Origin: Gammaproteobacteria bacterium LSUCC0112
Lineage (GTDB): Bacteria; Pseudomonadota; Gammaproteobacteria; Pseudomonadales; Pseudohongiellaceae
Assembly: GCA_004535785.1 (NCBI GenBank)
Contig: SPIB01000002.1
Span: 664,058-722,422 of the forward strand
Length of the DNA stretch: 58,365 bases
Direction of reading: 5' to 3'
Shown here: in pieces, positions 1-10,895 of the stretch
Numbering within the stretch: position 1 is the first letter of the stretch
How the letters are laid out: every line of letters begins with the position of its first letter
Notes under the pieces: model-generated
What the model saw: the letters and a program-made list of their open reading frames with translations, nothing else
Told to the model about the DNA's origin: nothing
The model's database searches: none
Program-made: the position numbers and the translations under genes

Positions 1-684
1 CCCTCGGCAGCCCGCGCCGGCCCTGACTGGAAATGGGGAGCGCTCGGCGCTATCCCCGCCACACTAGGCGTTGTTCAGGATGGCGAATTGCCGTACACCC
101 CATCAGGTCTCGCGCAAAGACAACTCAATCAGGCAGACTGGCTGGCACTTGATCCATTAGTCAAATGTTACATGCCGGGTGTCCCGCGCGCGAACATGCT
201 GCCCTTCCCATTCCAGATTGTGCAAGGCACTGACACGGTGGTCATGGCCTATGAGTTCGCCAGTGCCATGCGACTTGTGTACATGGATCAACCTGATTTT
301 GCGGGGCCTGTACCCACTTGGATGGGGCACTCACGAGGTCATTGGGAAGGTGACACTTTGGTAATTCGCGTCACAGATTTTATGCCTTATACCTGGTTTG
401 ACCATGCAGGTAATCACCACAGCGACCAACTTGAGGTTATTGAACGCTACACGCCGTCTGGCCCCAACATGATCATGTACGAAGCGGAAATTCGCGACCC
501 TCAAACATACACACGGCCCTGGAAAATGCGTTTCCCTCTATATCGGCGTATGGAAGCCAATGCGCAACTGCTTGAATTCAAGTGTGTGGAGTTTTCCGAA
601 GAACTGATTTACGGCTATCTGAACAAAGATGCACCCGCTGATCGTGTGCCGCCCCGCGGCATGCCATTTACCATTCAGGAATAA
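1..684 (+). CDS. Secreted-type protein of unknown function, 5' end outside window
   Basis: The reading frame is open from base 1, so the gene starts before the window; at least 227 residues are present, ending at TAA 682-684. I do not recognise a characterised family. The protein has the motif CYMPGVPR, then PFPFQIVQG, then WMGHSRGHWEGDTLVIRV and RYTPSG. The same blocks recur in the next gene (YGMPY, YYQIVQ, WHGDSRGWYEGNTLVVE, RYTRV), so the two are tandem paralogs. The neighbour has a signal peptide, which suggests this one is exported too, but its N-terminus is not visible. The 15-base gap to the next start indicates one operon. A TTG at 88 could be taken as a start, but similarity-bearing sequence continues upstream of it, so I treat the gene as truncated by the window edge. 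Confidence 0.75.
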   Translation, partial: PSAARAGPDWKWGALGAIPATLGVVQDGELPYTPSGLAQRQLNQADWLALDPLVKCYMPGVPRANMLPFPFQIVQGTDTVVMAYEFASAMRLVYMDQPDFAGPVPTWMGHSRGHWEGDTLVIRVTDFMPYTWFDHAGNHHSDQLEVIERYTPSGPNMIMYEAEIRDPQTYTRPWKMRFPLYRRMEANAQLLEFKCVEFSEELIYGYLNKDAPADRVPPRGMPFTIQE

Positions 685-699
685 CCGGGGAAGGTGACT

Positions 700-1758
700 A
701 TGAAAACCTATGATCAAAACTGCACGATCAAACACCTTGGCAGCACGTTTGACCTAAAGACAAGTGTCTCGATCCTGGCGCTGACGATTGGCCTGATCAT
801 CAGTGCGCAGGGCCAAGCGCAACAGGAGAACTGGCAGCCACCACTGACGCAGGATGGTCATCCTGACCTTCAGGGTGTCTGGGCCAACAACAGCAGCACG
901 CCGCTTGAACGACCTGAGATTTTTGGCAACCGGGCTGAATTAACCGACGAGGAGTTTCGTGACTTGCTTCAGCAAGCTGAAGAAGTCCGCGCCAGCGGCG
1001 GTGACGCCCTGTTTGGTGACGGTTTTCTGAATGCGGTGATTACCGGGGAAGTGCGCTCTTATGATCCGTCGACCGGCAATTATGATTCAGGCTGGATGGT
1101 TGATCGAAATATGGAGAACCGTACCTCGCTGATCATTGACCCGCCCAACGGCCGATTGCCGCCGATGACGGAGGAAGGTCGTGCGCGGGCACAGTTACGC
1201 GCCAGTGGACGTCTGAGCCCAACTGACACCTATCTTGGCAGACCCCTGCAAGAGCGTTGTATCACTTACGGTATGCCCTACATCATGGCTGGCTATAACA
1301 GCTATTATCAGATTGTGCAGAGCAAAACCTCGGTCGCCATCATTCAGGAAATGATTCACGATGTACGTGTCATTCCGATTGGCGACAAACCGCCACTGGA
1401 TGAACGTGTGAAACTCTGGCATGGCGACTCACGCGGCTGGTATGAGGGCAATACGCTGGTGGTGGAAACCAAAAACTTCTCAGGGCAGAGCCTGTTCAGG
1501 GGTGCAGGTGAAAATCGCACCTTTATCGAACGTTATACCCGCGTGGCTGACGATGTACTGGAGTACCAGTTTACGGTAGAGGACCCCAGCACCTGGGAAA
1601 CACCATGGACTGCGGTGATCAACTATACGGCCAGTGAGGACCCGATTTTTGAATATGCTTGCCACGAAGGCAATTATGCACTCATGGGTATTTTGTCAGG
1701 TGCGCGCGCGGCAGAAAGAGCGGGTGAAGTGCCGGATGCACCGATTGATGCCGAATAA
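700..1758 (+). CDS. Secreted protein of unknown function, paralog of upstream gene
   Basis: A 352-residue protein. I chose ATG 700 because GGGGAAGG lies 6 bases upstream; a GTG at 694 touches that ribosome site and is less likely. The N-terminus is unusual: about 20 polar residues precede a hydrophobic stretch (VSILALTIGLIISAQGQA) with a plausible signal-peptidase site after AQGQA, so export to the periplasm is predicted. The mature part begins with WQPPLTQDGHPDLQGVWAN, a start often seen in secreted proteins of marine proteobacteria and acidobacteria that have no assigned function. The block WHGDSRGWYEGNTLVVE is shared with the preceding gene. No catalytic motif is evident. It is the last gene of the plus-strand run and converges on ispH. 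Confidence 0.8.
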   Translation: MKTYDQNCTIKHLGSTFDLKTSVSILALTIGLIISAQGQAQQENWQPPLTQDGHPDLQGVWANNSSTPLERPEIFGNRAELTDEEFRDLLQQAEEVRASGGDALFGDGFLNAVITGEVRSYDPSTGNYDSGWMVDRNMENRTSLIIDPPNGRLPPMTEEGRARAQLRASGRLSPTDTYLGRPLQERCITYGMPYIMAGYNSYYQIVQSKTSVAIIQEMIHDVRVIPIGDKPPLDERVKLWHGDSRGWYEGNTLVVETKNFSGQSLFRGAGENRTFIERYTRVADDVLEYQFTVEDPSTWETPWTAVINYTASEDPIFEYACHEGNYALMGILSGARAAERAGEVPDAPIDAE

Positions 1759-1791
1759 GGCATCATTTGTGTCTTTGACCTCGATGGTCAG

Positions 1792-1814
1792 ACTCGCCCG
1801 CTCAGCGGGCGAGT
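1792..1814. terminator. GC-rich hairpin between convergent genes
   Basis: Arms ACTCGCCCGC (1792-1801) and GCGGGCGAGT (1805-1814) are perfectly complementary with a 3-base loop. The loop is the ispH stop codon itself, so the last codons of ispH form one arm. It sits between the convergent gene ending at 1758 and ispH. There is no strong T tract on either side, so intrinsic termination is only a possibility. Confidence 0.4.
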
Positions 1815-2842
1815 TCTCGGGGCATACGGAAAACGATGTTCTCTTCCACACCGGGTACTTCTTTCGGCGCCTGACCACACAGTTCCTGCAATCTGTCGAC
1901 CACCTGCTGCACCAGCACTTCCGGCGCTGACGCACCGGCAGTCACGCCAAACCGTCGTTTACCCACAAACCATTCAGGCTTCAGATCGTCCACACGGTCA
2001 ATCAGATAGGCTTCGCAACCCATGCGCTCGGCAAGTTCACGCAAGCGATTGGAGTTGGAACTGTTGGGCGACCCCACAACCAGCAACAAATCACTTTCAA
2101 GCGCCAATTGTTTCACCGCGTCCTGTCGATTCTGCGTGGCGTAGCAGATGTCTTTTTTGCGGGGGCCTTCGATATCCGGAAAGCGTTCACGCAGCGCATC
2201 AATCACTTTGGCAGTATCGTCCATGGACAGGGTTGTTTGGGTGACATAGGCGAGCTTGCGCGGATCTTTAACTTGCAGTGTCGCCACGTCACCGACAGAT
2301 TCCACCAGATAGATGTCACCACCCGTGCTTTTGTTGTACTGCCCCATGGTGCCTTCCACTTCAGGATGGCGGGCATGCCCGATCAACACACACTCACGAC
2401 CTTCCGCACTGTAACGCGCCACTTCCAGATGAACTTTAGTGACCAATGGGCAAGTAGCATCAAACACATTAAAGCCGCGCTCACCGGCTTCACGCTGCAC
2501 TTCCTGCGACACACCGTGTGCACTGAAAATCACAATGGGTTTACGGCCCAGAATATCGACCACTGGCACATCATGCAGTTCATCAACAAAAATCGCACCA
2601 CGTTGGCGCAGGGTATCCACCACAAATTTATTGTGTACGACCTCATGTCGCACAAAAATTGGCGCACCGTATACATCCAGCGCCCGATTAACAATATCAA
2701 TGGCACGATCTACGCCGGCACAAAATCCGCGGGGATTGGCGAGTTTGATCTCGGCACCGGGTGTCGATGTAAACTCGAATTGCTGCACGGCACTGTTAGC
2801 CTGAGTACTGGTTGCCTGAGACGTATTGTCCGGTGTCATCAT
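1802..2842 (-). CDS. ispH: 4-hydroxy-3-methylbut-2-enyl diphosphate reductase
   Basis: Last enzyme of the MEP isoprenoid pathway: a cytoplasmic iron-sulfur protein reducing HMBPP to IPP and DMAPP. The three cluster cysteines are visible in [25 protein letters not shown] and [12 protein letters not shown]. Substrate-binding histidines appear in RHEVVHN, FSAHGVS and [10 protein letters not shown], the last with the conserved glutamate, and the SNSNRL motif follows. I chose the first of two adjacent ATG codons (2842, 2839), giving 346 residues, about 30 longer than the E. coli enzyme because of a polar N-terminal extension. The open frame runs further upstream but into the fkpB end and without family similarity. 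It is the last gene of the ribF-ileS-fkpB-ispH operon, 37 bases after fkpB. Confidence 0.95.
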   Translation of the reverse strand: MMTPDNTSQATSTQANSAVQQFEFTSTPGAEIKLANPRGFCAGVDRAIDIVNRALDVYGAPIFVRHEVVHNKFVVDTLRQRGAIFVDELHDVPVVDILGRKPIVIFSAHGVSQEVQREAGERGFNVFDATCPLVTKVHLEVARYSAEGRECVLIGHARHPEVEGTMGQYNKSTGGDIYLVESVGDVATLQVKDPRKLAYVTQTTLSMDDTAKVIDALRERFPDIEGPRKKDICYATQNRQDAVKQLALESDLLLVVGSPNSSNSNRLRELAERMGCEAYLIDRVDDLKPEWFVGKRRFGVTAGASAPEVLVQQVVDRLQELCGQAPKEVPGVEENIVFRMPRELAR

Positions 2843-2879
2843 CGTTATGCGCTCGCATTTGAAAACCCGACAAACAAGG

Positions 2880-3368
2880 TCAGCCCTGAATCCTGACTGT
2901 TTGTACGCCGGAAGGAATAACAGAAATAATATCGGCCCTGAACAGAATGTCACGCCCTGCCAGAGGGTGATTGAAGTCAATCACGACCGACAGCTCCCCA
3001 ATTTGTTTGATCACACCGGGAATTTCATTACCCCCGGAATCGGCAAACGACAGTACTGTGCCCGGCTCCACCGGATCGGTGGTATTGGCCAATAATCCGG
3101 CAAAGCGCTGACGCGGAAACGACTGCACATTATCAGGATTGGTCGCGCCAAACGCCTGTTCAGGCGGCAGGCACACCGACACAGAATCACCCGCAACGGC
3201 GCCCATCAAGGCCGCCTCAAAACCGGGCAACAAGTTACCATCACCAACTTTAAAGGTGGCCGGCGCCTTGCCGTAATTACTGTCGATTTCCGAGCCATCC
3301 GGCAAGGACAAAGAAAAGTGCAAGGTCACCTTTGCGCCGGCACTGATACAAACCCCAGAATCACTCAT
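2880..3368 (-). CDS. fkpB: FKBP-type peptidyl-prolyl isomerase, SlpA class
   Basis: A 162-residue cytoplasmic prolyl isomerase/chaperone. The FKBP halves are visible: [18 protein letters not shown] and [18 protein letters not shown] at the N-terminal side, then an inserted-in-flap segment ending in [19 protein letters not shown], which is diagnostic of the SlpA/SlyD branch. There is no SlyD-like histidine-rich tail, consistent with FkpB. It lies only 12 bases after ileS, where many gammaproteobacteria have lspA in between; here lspA is missing from the cluster. It is presumably co-transcribed with ileS and ispH. Assignment is firm from both sequence and position. Confidence 0.93.
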   Translation of the reverse strand: MSDSGVCISAGAKVTLHFSLSLPDGSEIDSNYGKAPATFKVGDGNLLPGFEAALMGAVAGDSVSVCLPPEQAFGATNPDNVQSFPRQRFAGLLANTTDPVEPGTVLSFADSGGNEIPGVIKQIGELSVVIDFNHPLAGRDILFRADIISVIPSGVQTVRIQG

Positions 3369-3380
3369 CAGCGGTTATCC

Positions 3381-6206
3381 TCACGCGTACAGGCGATGCT
3401 CACCATCGCCACTGATGTTATCGATACAACGTCCACACAGCTCGGGATGTTCCACGTGTGCGCCGACATCGGCGCGGTAATGCCAACAACGCACACACTT
3501 CTGATGCGCGGACGCAACAACGCTGACTCGCAGTCCTGCCAAGTCCGTTTCAGCCGCATCCGCCCCCTCTGACAAGGGTCGCAAGGTTGCCGCCGACACA
3601 ATCAACACAAATCGCAGTTCGTCCTGCAATCGCTGTAAATGAGCAGTCAGCGCCTCATCGCAGTACAAAGTAACTTCTGCAGACAAGGCAGCACCAATCT
3701 TTTTGTCGGTGCGTTGTTTTTCCAGTTCTTTGTTGACGGCTGTTTTGACAGCCATCACTTCAGCCCAGAACGTGTCACTGAAATCTGACTGTGGTGCCAG
3801 CATCGGCAACCCTTCATCAAACAGACTCAGGAACACAGAATCTGCATGTTTACCCGGCACAAATCCCCAGATTTCATCTGCCGTAAAACTCAGGATTGGC
3901 GCAATCAGTCGTACCAGAATTTCCGTGATGTGATACATCGCAGTCTGGGTTGACCGACGCGCAAGACCATCCGTTTTAGCGGTGTATTGCCGATCTTTGA
4001 TGATATCCAGATAAAAACCGCCCAACTCAATCACACAGAAATTATGTACTTTCTGGTACACATTCAGGAACTGGTAGTTTTCGTAGTCCTTTTTCACCTG
4101 TTCGCGTAGCAACTGAGCCTGGCGGGTAATCCAGTAATCCAGCGCCAGCATGTTTTCAGGCGCAACCGCGTCAGCCACCGGATCGAACCCACTCATATTA
4201 CTGAGCAGGAAACGTGCTGTATTTCGGATACGACGATAGGAATCCGCCACACGTTTGAGGATTTCCGGGGAGACGGCAATCTCGCCACGATAGTCGGTTG
4301 CAGCAACCCACAAACGCAGAATGTCGGCACCGTATTCATTAAATACTTCGGTGGGGGAAATGGTGTTACCCAATGATTTGGACATTTTCCGACCGTTCTC
4401 GTCAACGGTAAAGCCATGTGTCAACACCTGCTTGTAGGGTGCAACACCCTGCATGGCAATTGACGTTTTCAGCGAAGACTGGAACCACCCGCGGTGCTGG
4501 TCAGAACCTTCCAGATAAATGTCAGCCGGAAAATGCAGCCCAGCGGTTTTCTCCAGCACAGCGTAATGAGTGACACCTGAATCAAACCACACATCCAGTG
4601 TGTCGCTGACTTTATTGTACTGTGATGCCTCAGCGCCCAGAAATTCGTCAGCCTGCAAATCATACCAGGCGTCGATGCCCGCCTTTTCGATGCGTTGAGC
4701 AACCAACTCAAACAACTCAACCGTTCGCGGATGCAATTCACCTGTCTCTTTATGTACAAACAACGTGATGGGCACACCCCAGGTACGTTGGCGAGAGACA
4801 CACCAGTCCGGACTAGCCTTTAACATCAACTCGATACGCGCCTGGCCCCATTCAGGAATCCATTGCACACCTTTTACGGCTTCCAGCGCACTGTTCAGCA
4901 AACCTTTTTCCGTCATGCTGATAAACCACTGCGGCGTAGCGCGGTAGATCAGCGGGGTTTTGGTACGCCAGCAATGTGGATAACTGTGGGTGATTTTTTT
5001 AACCGCCACCAATGCGCCTTCGCGCTTGAGTATGTCGAGGATTTTTTCATCCACTTTATAGACGTGATCACCGGCCACTTCACCCGATGCGGCACTGAAC
5101 ACACCATGGTCATCCAGCAGATTCAAGGTGCCGATGCCATACGCTTGCCCCACCATAAAGTCTTCCATACCATGATCAGGTGCGGTATGAACCGCCCCGG
5201 TGCCGGCATCGGTAGTAACATGGTCACCCAGCAGCACGGGTACCTGACGATCTACAAACGGATGTTTTAATAACGCACGTTCAAAGGCAGCACCTTTGGC
5301 AACACCCAGACGTTGCACCGATTCAACTCCGTAGCGTGCCATCACCTCATCCTGCAGGTCAGCAGCAATCACCAGCAACTCATCGCCTTGTTCGCCAGAC
5401 ACCGTGCAACGCAACAGTGCGTAGTCCAGAGCGCCATTGAGGCTGACCGCCTGGTTGGCTGGCAGTGTCCAGGGTGTTGTTGTCCAGATCACTACAGACA
5501 AGGGCAAGTCGACAGACGCTGCCACACCAAAGGCATTTAACCAGACTGCAGGTTCAACGACCGCAAACCGTACATCAATGGTGTAAGACTGTTTGTCCTG
5601 ATATTCAACTTCCGCTTCAGCCAATGCCGACGCACCCACAACGCTCCAGTAAACCGGTTTGAAACCTTTCACCAGATGACCGTTTTCAACAATACGGCCG
5701 AGCGCACGAACGATGTTGGCTTCCGTCTCAAAATTCATGGTGAGATACGGATTATCCCAATCGCCAAACACCCCCAGTCGGACAAAGTCCTTCTTCTGGT
5801 TTTCTACCTGACTGGCAGCATACTCGCGACAGGCTTTACGAAACTCGGCGTAACTGATCTTCTGCCCGGCTTTACCCTTTTTCTTTTCAACATTGTGTTC
5901 AATGGGCAACCCATGACAATCCCAACCCGGCACATAAGGCGCGTCGAAGCCCATCAGCGTGCGCGATTTGATAATCATATCCTTGAGCGATTTATTCACC
6001 GCATGCCCCAGATGCAGATCACCGTTTGCATAGGGAGGGCCGTCATGCAGGATAAATGACGGGCGACCCGCGCTCTGCTGACGAATTCGGCCATACAAGT
6101 CCATGTCTTGCCAGTGTTTCAACATGGCAGGCTCGCGTTGGGCCAGACTGGCCTTCATGGCAAATTCGGTTTGTGGCAGATTCAAGGTATGTTTATAGTC
6201 AGTCAT
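3381..6206 (-). CDS. ileS: Isoleucyl-tRNA synthetase
   Basis: Charges tRNA-Ile with isoleucine in the cytoplasm. At 941 residues it has the normal length of the bacterial type I enzyme. The class I signature is present as DLHLGHA near residue 65 (HIGH motif) and [10 protein letters not shown] near residue 605 (KMSKS). The editing domain lies between them ([11 protein letters not shown], then [11 protein letters not shown]). The C-terminus has the zinc-binding cysteines in CVRCWHYR and ELCGRCIDN typical of type I IleS, which argues against the mupirocin-resistant type. Start ATG 6206 gives the usual N-terminus [15 protein letters not shown]. It is 26 bases downstream of ribF and 12 bases upstream of fkpB. 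Confidence 0.97.
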   Translation of the reverse strand: MTDYKHTLNLPQTEFAMKASLAQREPAMLKHWQDMDLYGRIRQQSAGRPSFILHDGPPYANGDLHLGHAVNKSLKDMIIKSRTLMGFDAPYVPGWDCHGLPIEHNVEKKKGKAGQKISYAEFRKACREYAASQVENQKKDFVRLGVFGDWDNPYLTMNFETEANIVRALGRIVENGHLVKGFKPVYWSVVGASALAEAEVEYQDKQSYTIDVRFAVVEPAVWLNAFGVAASVDLPLSVVIWTTTPWTLPANQAVSLNGALDYALLRCTVSGEQGDELLVIAADLQDEVMARYGVESVQRLGVAKGAAFERALLKHPFVDRQVPVLLGDHVTTDAGTGAVHTAPDHGMEDFMVGQAYGIGTLNLLDDHGVFSAASGEVAGDHVYKVDEKILDILKREGALVAVKKITHSYPHCWRTKTPLIYRATPQWFISMTEKGLLNSALEAVKGVQWIPEWGQARIELMLKASPDWCVSRQRTWGVPITLFVHKETGELHPRTVELFELVAQRIEKAGIDAWYDLQADEFLGAEASQYNKVSDTLDVWFDSGVTHYAVLEKTAGLHFPADIYLEGSDQHRGWFQSSLKTSIAMQGVAPYKQVLTHGFTVDENGRKMSKSLGNTISPTEVFNEYGADILRLWVAATDYRGEIAVSPEILKRVADSYRRIRNTARFLLSNMSGFDPVADAVAPENMLALDYWITRQAQLLREQVKKDYENYQFLNVYQKVHNFCVIELGGFYLDIIKDRQYTAKTDGLARRSTQTAMYHITEILVRLIAPILSFTADEIWGFVPGKHADSVFLSLFDEGLPMLAPQSDFSDTFWAEVMAVKTAVNKELEKQRTDKKIGAALSAEVTLYCDEALTAHLQRLQDELRFVLIVSAATLRPLSEGADAAETDLAGLRVSVVASAHQKCVRCWHYRADVGAHVEHPELCGRCIDNISGDGEHRLYA

Positions 6207-6232
6207 GGAACTTGCTGTTAACTCCTGTGCAC

Positions 6233-7201
6233 TTATTCTGTGAAATACGCTTTAACCTGGTTTACATCCCTGGCGATTTGTTGTGTCAGGGCCTGCAATG
6301 AATCAAATTTTTGTTCGGCTCGAATAAAGTGGCAAAACACCACTCGCATCTGCGCGTCGTATATATCTTTGTCAAAATCCAGCAGGTGAACCTCAAGCCA
6401 GGCTTCGTCAACCATGTGATTGCCGTGATCACTCACCTTGACGGAAGGCCTGTACCCGATATTGGCAGCGCCTCTTGCACGAATGTGGTCGCCTGTGGCC
6501 GTTACAATATCCACCTCGCAGGCATATACACCATGCAGAGGGATATTCTGGCGATTGAGCGCGAGGTTGCACGTGGGAAATCCCAGTGTTCGACCCAACT
6601 GCCGGCCTTTGACTACCTTGCCCGCAATTGAATAGGGCCGCCCCAACAATCTGGCCACCTTCTCAAATTCAGCCCGTAACAAACAATCCCTGACGTACGT
6701 GCTGCTGACCCGGACGCCTTCATAAAAACAACTCTCGGTCTGCACAACTTCAAAGCCTGAACGCTCACCGTAGTCTTTGAGTAGCGCAAAGTCACCGGCG
6801 CGTTTGTGACCAAACCTGAAGTCGTTGCCAACAATAAGACTTTTGATGTTCAAACCAGCAATGAGTCGCTGTTCGATATAGGCCTGCGGACTTTGCTGGC
6901 TTAATGCTGCATCGAAGCGCATCAGGTACACGTAGTCCACGCCCATCGCCCCGAGCAATTGCACTTTCTCCGGGGCCTCACTTAAACGCGGTGGGCACGC
7001 CCGTGGATTGCTGGCAAAAAACTCTTCCGGATGCGGTTCAATCACAATCACAACAGACGGCACGGCAAACTGTGCAGATTTTGACAGTAACTGACCAACA
7101 ATCTGCTGATGTCCAAGATGAACACCGTCAAATTTGCCGATGGTTGCCACGCAGCCACGCGCGCTATCGGGAAATACGTCGGCTTCGGTAATAACCTTCA
7201 T
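6233..7201 (-). CDS. ribF: Bifunctional riboflavin kinase/FAD synthetase
   Basis: Converts riboflavin to FMN and FMN to FAD. The N-terminal FAD synthetase domain shows [11 protein letters not shown] near residue 20 and SSTYVRDCL near residue 160; the C-terminal flavokinase domain shows [11 protein letters not shown] and the later GAANIGYRP and [13 protein letters not shown]. Length is about 322 residues, normal for the family. Two ATG codons compete (7207 and 7201); the downstream one matches the usual MK-type start and AAGATG lies upstream, but either is possible. It is the first gene of the ribF-ileS-fkpB-ispH operon. The genes often found upstream in relatives (murJ, rpsT) are not here. 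Confidence 0.95.
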   Translation of the reverse strand: MKVITEADVFPDSARGCVATIGKFDGVHLGHQQIVGQLLSKSAQFAVPSVVIVIEPHPEEFFASNPRACPPRLSEAPEKVQLLGAMGVDYVYLMRFDAALSQQSPQAYIEQRLIAGLNIKSLIVGNDFRFGHKRAGDFALLKDYGERSGFEVVQTESCFYEGVRVSSTYVRDCLLRAEFEKVARLLGRPYSIAGKVVKGRQLGRTLGFPTCNLALNRQNIPLHGVYACEVDIVTATGDHIRARGAANIGYRPSVKVSDHGNHMVDEAWLEVHLLDFDKDIYDAQMRVVFCHFIRAEQKFDSLQALTQQIARDVNQVKAYFTE

Positions 7202-7263
7202 GAACATGGCATCTTGAAAAAAGCCGGATTATAGCGCGTAAGCTGGAAAAATCTGCCTTGAAT

Positions 7264-7503
7264 TCACAACTTGCCACGATTTGTCTGGTCGGTGGGTGCC
7301 AGCCTTGCCTTTCCGGCGACGGTTAACAGCCTGGCAAGCACCAGCGCACCAACAATCACCACAAATTGCCCAATCAGTGTATTGACCACGGATATCGAAT
7401 CCGGTCGTGTCACGATAAAACCGAGATTGATCACTGTCAGCACCGCTGCCAGTACACAAATCATCGCCAGCACCAACATCACCATGCCAAGCAACCTGTT
7501 CAT
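7264..7503 (-). CDS. Small two-helix membrane protein, unknown
   Basis: A 79-residue protein. ATG 7503 is preceded by AAAGGAGAG with ideal spacing, so I prefer it to longer alternatives that run upstream into the divergent promoter region. It has two hydrophobic segments (about residues 4-28 and 40-63) separated by a short loop with RPDS, and a positively charged C-terminal tail (KARLAPTDQTNRGKL). I do not recognise the family. It lies 56 bases upstream of ribF on the same strand and could be co-transcribed with it. Confidence 0.7.
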   Translation of the reverse strand: MNRLLGMVMLVLAMICVLAAVLTVINLGFIVTRPDSISVVNTLIGQFVVIVGALVLARLLTVAGKARLAPTDQTNRGKL

Positions 7504-7677
7504 TGATGCTCTCCTTTTCAACAATCGCGCTGTTATTGTTGTATCGACCGCTCCGATTATGGCAGCGACATCGTCAACGGACAACTGGATCAGCAGGCCC
7601 TTGAAATGTATGATCAGCCACTGACTGACGCTGCGCAGAACCCTCCAGCCGGGGGCCTGGAATCGGAAAATCGCCTC

Positions 7678-8133
7678 ATGATCGGAAAACTGCTCTTAAC
7701 CTTGGTTGTTATTGTGCTGGCGGTACTGTACCTGCGCAAACGCTATCAGTTAAATCTTCGTCAGAACCAACAGCGTTCTGCTGCAAATCTGCCCACACAG
7801 CGTAACGATCACTCCGAACTTGAACGGTTTCTGTCAAAAGCCCGCCAGTCACAAACACAAGTGACGCCAGCGTCCACGGCGCTGGCACCTCGCCTCAAAA
7901 TAATTCTCTGGACACTCCTTTGTGTCCTGCTGGTGTCTGGCAGTGTAGCCAGCTATTTGTATTGGCAGGATCAGCGACGTCTTGTCACAGTGCTGCTGCA
8001 TCGGAATATCAACGACGCGCCAATCATCTACCGGGTAGAAAAGCGAAACCTCGGTGTCGGGGAGTTCGTCACCGATACGGGCATACGAGTAACGGTCTCT
8101 GCCAACGAACGGATGGAGGTAGTAGGACTCTGA
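7678..8133 (+). CDS. Small membrane protein, unknown
   Basis: About 151 residues from ATG 7678; an in-frame ATG at 7606 would add 24 polar residues and cannot be excluded, because neither start has a strong ribosome site. The N-terminus is a membrane helix (LLLTLVVIVLAVLYL) followed by a basic, glutamine-rich region (RKRYQLNLRQNQQRS). A second helix (IILWTLLCVLLVSGSVASYLYW) leads to a C-terminal domain of about 50 residues with a beta-rich look (VTVLLHRNINDAPIIYRV). The domain pattern suggests a bitopic or hairpin inner-membrane protein. I cannot assign a function. It is divergent from the small membrane gene ending at 7264. Confidence 0.65.
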   Translation: MIGKLLLTLVVIVLAVLYLRKRYQLNLRQNQQRSAANLPTQRNDHSELERFLSKARQSQTQVTPASTALAPRLKIILWTLLCVLLVSGSVASYLYWQDQRRLVTVLLHRNINDAPIIYRVEKRNLGVGEFVTDTGIRVTVSANERMEVVGL

Positions 8134-8276
8134 ACGCGCAAACCCATCGCTTTAACAGATGCGAAAGGCAACCATCGTTCTGTGGTGTCCACTTATCGCG
8201 CACAACTCCCCTGCTGCAGATCGATCTGTTAAGCTGAGTTCATTCAGATTCGTATCTGGCAATCATCGTCAACTTT

Positions 8277-8990
8277 ATGTCCAAGCGCAGCGAACTTTCT
8301 CACTTCTTAAGCATTTTGCTGCTTGTCGGCCTGATGCTGCTGCCGCTTGCCTCTTACGCACGTGACCGGGTTACAGATGTCAAACTGGACGATGGCAGTA
8401 CGGTCAAAGTGTTTTTATTTGTGCCGGAAACCAGTGGCGATGGTCCCTGGCCACTGTGTGTACTTATGTCTGGCGGCAGTGGTAATGAGTACGTTGCGCG
8501 CGCCCAATTCTGGCTTGGCCGTGAGTTATCAGAACATGGCTGGATGATCGCCGTGCCGGTTTCGCCAACCAGTACCCCCTTTACTGGTGAAAATGGACAA
8601 AAAATACCCAAGGTCATTCACGAATTGCAGAAAGAACCGGATATTTTGACTGGAAAAGCGTTGTTGGTCGGGGTCTCTACCGGGGGTAGCTCCGCGCTTG
8701 AGATCGCAGCGCAACAACCGGATCAATATCAAGGTGTTGTTGCCGTGCCCGGGATGATCAAAGATCTGTCGTTAATCGGCGACATGAAAGATCTGCCTGT
8801 GTACCTGCGTATTGCCAGAGATGACCTTTTCCGCTGGGATCAGCAGATGCCTGCCCTGGTGGAGGCATTGGAGGCTGGCAGTGCCAGGGTAAATGCCAGG
8901 CTGTTGGATGAAGGCAAACACGTCTTCCGCCTAGACTGGGATCAACTCGAGCCATGGCTGAGCGAACTTCGAAGTGAGAGCCCGTTGTAG
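8277..8990 (+). CDS. Secreted alpha/beta hydrolase
   Basis: A 237-residue protein with an N-terminal signal peptide (FLSILLLVGLMLLPLASYA). The mature part has the alpha/beta-hydrolase plan: a VLMSGGSGNE oxyanion-type turn, the nucleophile elbow GVSTGGS (serine in G-x-S-x-G near residue 138), a candidate acid in IARDDLF and a candidate catalytic histidine in EGKHVF near the C-terminus. This resembles dienelactone-hydrolase or PHB-depolymerase-like esterases acting in the periplasm. The substrate cannot be inferred. No clear ribosome site precedes ATG 8277. It stands alone between the small membrane gene and glnK. Confidence 0.72.
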   Translation: MSKRSELSHFLSILLLVGLMLLPLASYARDRVTDVKLDDGSTVKVFLFVPETSGDGPWPLCVLMSGGSGNEYVARAQFWLGRELSEHGWMIAVPVSPTSTPFTGENGQKIPKVIHELQKEPDILTGKALLVGVSTGGSSALEIAAQQPDQYQGVVAVPGMIKDLSLIGDMKDLPVYLRIARDDLFRWDQQMPALVEALEAGSARVNARLLDEGKHVFRLDWDQLEPWLSELRSESPL

Positions 8991-9031
8991 AGAAATCGAA
9001 TCTGCTGTGCTAAAGTCCGGCTACTGTATGA

Positions 9032-9840
<809 letters not shown>

Positions 9841-9848
9841 ACGGCAAA

Positions 9849-10868
9849 TCAATTTCCCGGCAGGTCAAAAAAATACACTTCCAAATTCAACTGGACACGG
9901 GGGTCTGCTTTCCAGTCGTAACGATCCTCAAACAACAACTGCGGGACAACTTCCATCACCAGCCAGTCTTTGTATATCGCTTTGCGGTATACCATTTGCG
10001 CATAGTAGTTATCGACTGTTTTTTGAGGACGGTTGCGGCCAATGAGACCGAGTTCGTAGGTCAGCGTTTCGCGTTCACCCAAGCTTTGAAATACCGCTAC
10101 CGACTGACCAAATTCTGTTAAACGTTCATCATGTCGGTAGTTAATCTCAGACTCTACTCTGAAATTAAGCTGTTCATTGATTTCGCGACTGAAAAACAAC
10201 CGCGTATCCTGACCCAAACCATCGTTATGGTAATAAAACGTACGATTGCTCAAACCAAAAAACCAATCATTACCCAGATCTTTGTCGTAGCGAATTCGAA
10301 AGCGATAAAACGGATCAATGGGAATACTGGACTTGGCACCAACGTCGTGATTAAACCGCCAACCGTTGCGCTCTGGCAGTTCGTAACTGAATCCTCCGGT
10401 GAACGACGAGGCGTTAATATTATTCAGACGCTGATCACGCAGGGAATTCTGCTCAGTCGTTTCAGTCTCAAAAATCAACTTCCAACGTTCCGATGTTCGA
10501 GGCAAATCAATGCGACCACCGATGCGCACATTGGAGTAATAAGTATCCATGCGGCCGATGCGTTGATTCAGTCGCAACCGGACATAACTCTCGTTTGTGC
10601 GCTCACCTACCCCTTCTCCGGCAAGCCAGTCGTCAAGGCCACGGCCAATTGAACCGACATCGCTGGACAGATCATCGCGCTGTGACTCCAGCCATCGCCA
10701 GGTCCGGCTCTGCCCAATGTTGTCAAACGCGCGACTAAACAACCCGGTATCCGCATCAGACTGTGGCTCAATTGTTTGCCCAGATGTTTGAGCGCCTGCC
10801 AGAGCAGGAGAAAGTCCCAACATCACCAAAACCAGCAGGGAGATAGACCTGTTCAAGCGAGAAGGCAT
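9849..10868 (-). CDS. Outer-membrane beta-barrel protein, unknown
   Basis: A 339-residue protein from ATG 10868, which has TGGAG 5 bases upstream. An N-terminal signal peptide is clear (SISLLVLVMLGLSPALAGAQ). After a linker of about 70 residues the sequence alternates polar and aromatic residues in many short strands (YVRLRLNQRIG, SNVRIGGRIDL, WKLIFETET, FRIRYDKDLG, WFFGLSNRTFYYH), and ends with VQLNLEVYFFDLPGN. This is the pattern of an outer-membrane barrel. No porin or transporter family is recognised. It lies 27 bases downstream of the M56 metallopeptidase gene, suggesting control by, or service with, the BlaI/M56 pair. Confidence 0.7.
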   Translation of the reverse strand: MPSRLNRSISLLVLVMLGLSPALAGAQTSGQTIEPQSDADTGLFSRAFDNIGQSRTWRWLESQRDDLSSDVGSIGRGLDDWLAGEGVGERTNESYVRLRLNQRIGRMDTYYSNVRIGGRIDLPRTSERWKLIFETETTEQNSLRDQRLNNINASSFTGGFSYELPERNGWRFNHDVGAKSSIPIDPFYRFRIRYDKDLGNDWFFGLSNRTFYYHNDGLGQDTRLFFSREINEQLNFRVESEINYRHDERLTEFGQSVAVFQSLGERETLTYELGLIGRNRPQKTVDNYYAQMVYRKAIYKDWLVMEVVPQLLFEDRYDWKADPRVQLNLEVYFFDLPGN

Positions 10869-10895
10869 ACTGCTCCATTTTGACAATGTCTGATT

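Noticed and set aside
2843-2980. A 46-residue upstream extension of IspH.
   Set aside because: It overlaps the end of fkpB and has no IspH similarity; two ATG codons at 2842 and 2839 fit better.
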